Source: Sphacelaria rigidula
Taxonomy: Eukaryota; Phaeophyceae; Sphacelariales
Length of the DNA stretch: 25,165 nt
Direction of reading: 5' to 3'
Assembly: GCA_964200075.2 (NCBI GenBank)
Contig: CAXNAA020000177.1
Coordinates: 1 to 25,165, forward strand
A program made the position numbers and the translations under genes. Below are positions 20,009 to 25,165 of this stretch, in pieces. Position 1 is the first letter of the stretch. Each line of letters starts with the position of its first letter. The notes beneath the pieces are model-generated. The model made no database searches, was not told the DNA's origin, and saw only the letters and a program-made list of their open reading frames with translations.

Positions 20009-20593
20009 TCATGTTTTCGAAGTATGTTTTTCGGAACCGTCACAGCTGACGGAATATTTTTGTGTTTTCGTATTAAATTTGGGCCGTAAAGTAACCGTGT
20101 ATTCGCCCTTGAGCACCTGTCAAGTAATGTTTGCGTGGGCCTCGATCAAATTGCCGACGTGGGCGCCGATTCCCGCTTTGTGACAGTGATCGATGCAGAT
20201 GGTGTGCGTTCCTGAATGGACTTCGAACATCGTTCCGGGCATGGGTACCTGAGTTATGAGCAGCATTGTGAATGCCCGCTTACTCTGAATTGCTTCCGTT
20301 TATTCGTCCACACCTAACCCGTCTACAAGAGCCGCCGGACATGAGTCCGAGGACCCGTCTTTTTGCAGCTGTTCAATAAAATTAAGCGTGAGTGTACTCT
20401 GACGTGTTGTGATTATGCATGAGTCATTATCTGAACAGTGCCGACGTGATGGTCATTCCTCCCCGGGAATGTGAGCTACCGGTTCGGGGAAAGTTTGGTC
20501 CTGAAAGAGGACGGTTCACGAGTGGACCCCGCCCGGACGTTTTTGTAGCACAGGAACATCACAGACTGTGCCGTCGGAGAAAAGGTGTTGCTC
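20009..20593 (-). pseudogene. Decayed minus-strand coding-like frame, unidentified
   Basis: One minus-strand frame of 195 codons reads like protein but is cut by four internal stops before a final TGA at 20009-20011. Readable segments include SDSCPAALVDGLGVDE, PMPGTMFEVHSGTHTICIDH, CHKAGIGAHVGNLIEAHANI and GEYTVTLRPKFNTKTQKYSV. About nine stops would be expected by chance, so the count is only mildly low; the composition of the segments is the main reason for the call. No family was recognised. Coding-like segments continue downstream on the same strand to about 19360 in shifting frames (for example RIVISIMSGQALDFVVYKGP near 19800), so the relic may span 19360-20593. Confidence 0.28.
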
Positions 20594-20643
20594 TCAGCCC
20601 GTTCCTGAACATGATTCATTACATTTCGCTGTGACATATTGTC

Positions 20644-21690
20644 TTGATTGGTGAATCAGAGCGCGTTTGGAGGTCCACGTATCACCACGATCCCACAAGT
20701 TACCGTCATACTAAATATCGTGACATTGTTGATTACGGAGTGGAAATCATTGAGGTGATACGCTTGGCGGAAATAGGCCGCTTGAAGAGCCGAACTTGGC
20801 TTTTCGGTCACAGTCGGTTGTTGAGCGGCCGTGAAGTGGTGGTGTTCACAAGGTATGAATGTACACAGGGCATGTCGGACTTGAGCGCGCAGTGTGCGAG
20901 ATGGCTCGCGGACAAGGCCTGGTAATGGCGCGCCAACTAGGGATCAGCTGTCGAGGAAAGCTTGTCAACACAATCGAAATTCTGGCCAAAATTCCTGTAT
21001 TCAGGGGCGAAATAGAAGGGCTCCCAACCAAAATGGCGCCGTGGCACTGGTCGATTCGAGTGTCACTCATGAAATTTGGACACATTATACATGAGGTACG
21101 CGAGAGGCCTCCGTTGTTCTCCACGTTGCTTTTTTCGTCATGAGTCTTTGCATCCGGTATCGGATGGTCGACAAGTTATTGAAATATGAAGTCACGGGGA
21201 AGTGATGAGGTGGTTGAACATTCCACATGTACATCGTGTCGAGGTTTCATGAGACGACTCTGAATTGCGAAGAGTTACCACGTCTCACTTGTTTGTGGCT
21301 GGTCCAGTTGGACACGAAGTTGGTGTTCGATACGATAACACAGTGTCTGTTGTCGAACTTGTATCGGTTTAGTTGAACTCCCGACACGACGCATAGGGCG
21401 CATGTGCGAAGACTCCACCCCGTCCTCCATATTTGGATTGTTCTGTGAGTCATCATCGACGAAGACTTTCGGAATTTTTTTTGAACTGCATGGCAAATGC
21501 CCCCCCAAAGAAGGAAAAATGTAAAGAGATGTAGTGGGTCAAATCGAGTCTTTGCACGTACGCCCTGTACATCGTGTCGGATATTTTCAAGAACGTCTTG
21601 AAATTCAGCACTGATATCAACAGTCAACATTCCTGTTCGCGTCTCGGGTGGCCCAGCCTGTGCACGTGACGAGTTCCCTCGCAATACCAT
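20644..21690. other. Overlapping coding-like fragments on both strands, unidentified
   Basis: A plus-strand stretch from 20644 to about 21090 reads well in two successive frames (YRDIVDYGVEIIEVIRLAEI, then GKLVNTIEILAKIPVFRGEI). A minus-strand stretch at 21247-21690 reads well in two frames (TVDISAEFQDVLENIRHDVQ, then PMRRVGSSTKPIQVRQQTLC). None has a recognised family or an intact gene structure. Decayed mobile-element sequence is the likeliest explanation given the neighbouring repeats. Confidence 0.22.
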
Positions 21691-21784
21691 GTCCGTGTTA
21701 CGCTACGTGACGAGAGAGGTTTCTCGTTACACTTCCCCACTGCACTTTCGACGGTGATCATGATCATCATGACGAGCATCGTTG

Positions 21785-22005
21785 AATTTTTTCAAGGGCA
21801 GGTCGAGTAGAGTATACTCAATTGCGGAGTATTTTGAGAGTCGTACTCGAGGTACACAAATTGGGGGTAGGGTGTTGGGGATCGCTCTCCAATTATTTTT
21901 TGGGAACGACTCCGAACACTCTACCCTAATTTTAGTACCTCATCTTCGTCTTCCAAAATACCCCGCAATTGAGTATAATCTACTCGACCTGCCCTTGAAT
22001 TTTTT
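21785..22005. repeat. 8-bp target-site duplication AATTTTTT flanking the MITE
   Basis: AATTTTTT occurs at 21785-21792 and 21998-22005, directly abutting the element ends. The A/T-rich sequence makes an exact boundary shift by one base possible, because the element end G and a G preceding the left copy also match. Confidence 0.8.
21793..21997. mobile_element. MITE-like element with hAT-style ends and long inverted arms
   Basis: The 205-bp element begins CAAGGGCAGGTCGAGTAG and ends with the reverse complement of that sequence. The outer 44 bp of the two arms pair with only two mismatches, and pairing continues less perfectly almost to the centre, so the whole element could fold back. It is flanked on both sides by AATTTTTT (21785-21792 and 21998-22005), a perfect 8-bp direct repeat. 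An 8-bp target duplication and ends fitting YARNG (CAAGG) are hallmarks of the hAT superfamily. It has no coding capacity, so any movement would need a transposase encoded elsewhere. Assignment to hAT is inferred from the ends and duplication length. Confidence 0.85.
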
Positions 22006-23242
22006 GCGGTCGGGAAACTCGATCCCACCTGTTTGAGGTAATGAAAATATCCATGAGACTTTCTCGGGTACCAAGTGTTGGAGCAAAGAAGAATATACAC
22101 ATGACGAGGAACTGGTCACGTTAGACCGAATGATCGAACACAATCTGATCACCGCTCACTCTCCAACTCGCCAACACGGTGATTTTTGCTGTAATTACCC
22201 TGAAGACGGCTAGAGATTTCACTTCTTCGTTGCCTTTGTGTGTCAGTCCTTGAATTGCGGAGTGTTTTCTCCCCACGACGTAACGTGGAGTTCGAGGCGG
22301 AAGTTTGGAAGTACGTTTCCCAGTGCTTGTCACCGTCTACGTGAAGTTTTTCTTCGCCATGTCGGCGGATGATGCGCTTCTACGTCTCACCACACGTACT
22401 CTGTGGACGTGTAATACACGCCACGTTGATGTCTCGGCTGTCATTGATCAGTTCCCGCGGACTACGGTCGATACTCCCCTCCGTTCAAAAAATCTTCATC
22501 GACATTCCGCGCTACAGCGCAAAAGCATTCGTGAAATCAGAGTCAACGGAATTTTCGAAGCTCTTCTTTGCGTGGGGGACACGAGGGTATACATCAGCCG
22601 TGGCGGACCTGTCGATGCGCGGCCATCCTGCCTTGATTACAACGATGTCTGCCGGGATCTTTCAACATCATGCGAGACGTGGCGCATCGATTTGCCGCTT
22701 ATGCTCGAGCTCATTGGAAGCATCGTGGAACGGTCCGTGGTGTGCCAGCGATGATCCGGAAGGTCTTCAATTAATGACCGAATCCCGTTCACTGTCTCCC
22801 CGACACACAATCCGTCAGAAGCATGTTAACGAGCGACACGCTGTAGTCTGGGGGAGTATCCTTTATTCGGAATATGATACTGTATGTGGGTGAACTCATG
22901 GTCACTGTATTTTGTAACAACTGATCAACCAAGGTGAAGCATATTTTGAGTCGTCACCGTCTTCACTCGAGAAGTGAGTGACGTAACTTATTCCGAGTAC
23001 ACCGTGTAGACTTGAAGATGTCCCGAAAAAACGCGGACGCATTACCGTCAAAGTGCCACACGGCCGAGGATGGTGAGAGAAGTACACAGCATACACGTGT
23101 CATTTCCCGTTGCCGTCAAATTGAACAGGGGCTACTGTACATCGAGGAATATCAGCCGGCATCAAGAGACGGACGTTGCAAATGAGATTCTTCCGCAACA
23201 ATTCAGATGACTCCCCAAGGAAAAAATATGTAATGACTAATC
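22006..23242. other. No intact gene; long plus-strand frames of unknown nature
   Basis: Two overlapping plus-strand frames, 22305-22754 (149 codons) and 22369-22893 (174 codons), are open but share the same DNA. Neither resembles a family I know. Readable segments such as SVQKIFIDIPRYSAKAFVKS suggest old coding sequence, but no start, splice sites or partner exons were convincing. Confidence 0.3.
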
Positions 23243-23438
23243 GCCCAGTAGCTCAGTTGGCGAGTTGATAATTTCTAATGCTTGGATGGTGGGTTCAAAC
23301 CTTGCTCTGATCGGAGTTCTTGTTTTCCACATGGTCACAACAGGTCAGATCGTCTGCGTCTTGGGTGCCTGACACCCGACTTGACATCTTGCGATCTTCG
23401 GGGGGAAAGGGAGTACTGAATCCCTTTCGCTATGAAGA
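23243..23438 (+). mobile_element. tRNA-derived SINE-like repeat, copy 1
   Basis: An internal RNA polymerase III promoter is visible: A box TAGCTCAGTTGG at 23249-23260 and B box GGTTCAAACC at 23292-23301. The acceptor-stem ends do not pair and the anticodon arm is poor, so it is not a working tRNA. The roughly 130 bp after the B box align with the same part of copy 2 (24420-24610): both pass through an ACATG-CAAC block, a GACTTGAC block and a GGAGTRCTGAAYCCC block, and end in ATGAAGA. This head-plus-shared-body layout is that of a SINE. Copies are diverged, so the insertion is old, and no clear target duplication was found. Confidence 0.78.
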
Positions 23439-23594
23439 ATATAACAGCATGCACAGCAAAAGAGAGGTGGAGGAGAAGAACAGGAAAATAATGAAATTTT
23501 CAGTCGACATTCCTGTTGCACTACCCCGTCGGGTGAGCGCACATTCACCTGTGATGTAGCCCCGCCTTCGAAACATCTGAAGGATCACACTCGA

Positions 23595-23735
23595 ACGTAC
23601 ACACACACACACATCTATACACATCTATACACATCTATACACACTTCTTCACAGCTACACTCCTTCATTCGCACCTACACTCTCGCACCTACACTCTCGC
23701 ACCCCTACACTCTCACACTCGTGCACGCACATTGA
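23595..23735 (+). repeat. CA-rich minisatellite cluster
   Basis: A (CA)n run is followed by three exact copies of the 10-bp unit ACATCTATAC (23611-23640), then two exact copies and one variant of a 14-bp unit, GCACCTACACTCTC, from 23671. The whole tract is strongly depleted in G on the plus strand. Confidence 0.92.
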
Positions 23736-24419
23736 GTACAAACGCCAATCGAAGTGGAGAACCTTATAAACATGGGAACGTCACATGGTGTGTGACGTCT
23801 TCAACTGTTGAGGCGCAAGTGTCGAATTTGAACGCACTAGGAGAGGCACAGGAGTCATCCCCCGGCCGAGAGGTTTGGAACGTTGACGTTGCTGTTCCTT
23901 GATGATCCAAAACACAGTTGTGCGTCAGCCGAAATTTTCAAGCTGGCAGTGCCGGCACCCTCAACATGCAGGACCAACAACAGACGTAAGTACCAGGGGG
24001 TACTGGCAAAAATGGTAACGACTTCTGCACGTCAACTCGATCCCGGCCTCGGCCACACAAACAGTGTCGACTGTCATGCCGCTTCACGGACACTGTGATG
24101 AACCTGACATCCCACAACATACAATTGAAAATCACCAAAACATACACTTTGGCCGATCATCAACAGCCAGCGCCTTTTTTTTGGCTAAGTAATACACAAC
24201 CTGTGACACTCTACCCGAACATTCACCCGAATGCCCAGGTATCGAATTTGACCTTTCAACAAAACCAATTGTTGGGTATGTTGCACTCGACGTGCCCTTA
24301 GACATTTGCGCAGCCTCGAAAAAATGGAAGGCTCTTGACGTGAATGAGTCGATCATACTGGACGTTTACGATACGTTGCCGGCGTGATACATGTTGAAAG
24401 CCGTGATCAAGAACCGGTT
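23736..24419. other. No gene recognised between the minisatellite and SINE copy 2
   Basis: Frames are under 75 codons on both strands and show no family resemblance. No tRNA-like or inverted-repeat structure was found here. Confidence 0.5.
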
Positions 24420-24610
24420 GCCCCGGTGGCTCAGTTGGTCAACTCAAAACCTTCTGACGGTTGAGTGGGGGGGTTCAATTCCTGGAACGATCTAGGATTT
24501 TTTGTCACATGTCCAACAGTGGAGATGGATTATGTCGTGGGTACACAAAATTTGACTTGACGGTCGACGGGTAAAATGGAGTGCTGAACCCCTCGCGATA
24601 ATTAATGAAG
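24420..24610 (+). mobile_element. tRNA-derived SINE-like repeat, copy 2
   Basis: A box TGGCTCAGTTGG at 24427-24438 and B box GGTTCAATTCC at 24472-24482 are close to the polymerase III consensus. Between them a 5-bp stem (CTCAA / TTGAG) remains where the anticodon arm would be, with an oversized loop. The acceptor ends do not pair. The body matches copy 1 in order and spacing, with small indels. Both copies lie on the plus strand, about 1 kb apart. Confidence 0.78.
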
Positions 24611-24782
24611 ACAGGTACCGCGGAAAAAGGGTGGGGTCCGACTGCTGCCGAGATAGCACCCCCCCGAACCGGCCAAAAACGTGCACGGAGGCGATGATCA
24701 TAAATGCCGTTAAAGCTGGTTTCGCGCTGCAATGCGCGACTTATTTGGGCGTCATAGCTGGTTTCGGACTGATACACGCCTC

Positions 24783-25112
24783 TCATGTGGGCGGAACTGC
24801 AGCAAACGAGCGCAATAGTCGGATTGCAGCCGGTTTGTCAGACGGTCTTCGGTGCACTTTTTGTGGGGGGGCTATCTCGGCATTAGTCTTCAGGACCCTG
24901 GCACTCACGTGTTCGGGAATGATGGCACCTGGACCCAGTGTGTTGGCGATAGACTCCTTGATGGAAAGGCCGACTCCGAGCATTCCCGGTTTCCCCCCGT
25001 CTCCATGGCAGTGGCCGCTGCAGTGAACTACGTAGCCCGCTGTCGGTGCGTGGAAGGTTGTTCGTCCATCGCGACGGGTTTCTTGGAGGGTGACGAAATC
25101 ACAGTTCGCCAC
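24783..25112 (-). pseudogene. Relic of an endonuclease/exonuclease/phosphatase domain, non-LTR retrotransposon type
   Basis: The minus-strand frame reads CDFVTLQETRRDGR, then GYVVHCSGH, GMLGVGLSIKESIANTLGPG and IPEHVSARVLKTNAEI. The LQET motif with its catalytic Glu, the GVGL block, and the spacing between them fit the N-terminal half of the APE-like endonuclease of LINE elements and related EEP proteins. After about residue 80 (position 24873) the match stops at a C-run, probably a frameshift, and the later catalytic Asp/His motifs are missing. The frame has no ATG (it opens at a GTG), and upstream sequence is disturbed by a 37-bp duplication or runs off the window. It is therefore a fragment, not a working gene. 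Confidence 0.65.
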
Positions 25113-25147
25113 GGGTTTCTTGAAGGGCGACGAAAAGCACCAGTGTC
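25074..25147 (-). repeat. 37-bp imperfect tandem duplication inside the endonuclease relic
   Basis: ACGGGTTTCTTGGAGGGTGACGAAA at 25074 is repeated with two changes at 25111, a period of 37 bp. On the minus strand both copies spell the start of the endonuclease motif (FVTLQETR and FVALQETR). As 37 is not a multiple of three, the second copy is out of frame with the first, which confirms that the element is broken. Confidence 0.85.
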
Positions 25148-25165
25148 ATCCTACGATAGGGGGGG

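Noticed and set aside
23243-23315. tRNA gene
   Set aside because: A and B boxes are good, but the acceptor arms do not pair and the anticodon arm is degenerate. The shared body with the second copy fits a SINE-like repeat.
24420-24492. tRNA gene
   Set aside because: The acceptor ends do not pair and the loop at the anticodon position is about 13 nt. The same downstream body as copy 1 marks it as a repeat.
24631-25026. 131-codon plus-strand ORF
   Set aside because: It lies antisense to the endonuclease relic, whose minus-strand motifs are recognisable. The plus frame opens at a GTG and has no family resemblance.

Overview
The window is eukaryotic nuclear DNA. It has GT-AG introns, short GC-rich exons set in AT-richer introns, microsatellites, tRNA-derived SINE-like repeats and a MITE-like element. 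No operons, bacterial genes or organelle genes are visible. The intron-dense gene, roughly balanced base composition and glutamine-rich coding repeats would suit a large-genome protist or alga, for example an alveolate or stramenopile. The sequence does not settle the lineage and no organism is named.

One gene can be reconstructed with confidence. A plus-strand gene of 17 coding exons (8520-17423) encodes a protein of about 918 residues. It has five type-I KH RNA-binding domains: four in a row near the N-terminus, then one more after a Pro/Gly-rich linker. A long Pro/Gln-rich tail follows. This resembles FUBP/KSRP-type or hnRNP K/PCBP-type RNA-binding proteins. All 16 introns within it are phase 0. 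A further upstream start exon (7469-7477, joined to 8487-8519) is plausible, which would make the protein about 932 residues.

Layout. 1-7468: no recognisable gene; a (CA)n microsatellite, a 22-bp tandem duplication, and possible decayed coding sequence at about 2622-3210. 7469-8519: probable 5' end of the KH gene. 8520-17423: the KH gene, whose introns hold a 75-bp duplication of a 3' splice site, a 20-bp triplication and a GGAT-rich patch. 17424-19350: 3' flank, with a weak approximately 100-bp repeat and one small ORF of doubtful status. 19360-21700: stop-interrupted, coding-like frames, mostly on the minus strand. 21785-22005: a MITE-like element with hAT-style ends and a perfect 8-bp target duplication. 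23243-23438 and 24420-24610: two diverged copies of one tRNA-derived SINE-like family. 24783-25165: a minus-strand relic of an endonuclease domain like that of non-LTR retrotransposons.

The picture is a single conserved RNA-binding-protein gene inside repeat-derived, decayed DNA. The short non-autonomous repeats and the retrotransposon fragment cluster in the right-hand 4 kb. I found no clear new multi-gene system. The most unusual signals are the all-phase-0 gene structure, the duplicated splice acceptor, the CAG-repeat splice acceptors, the SINE pair and the hAT-like MITE.
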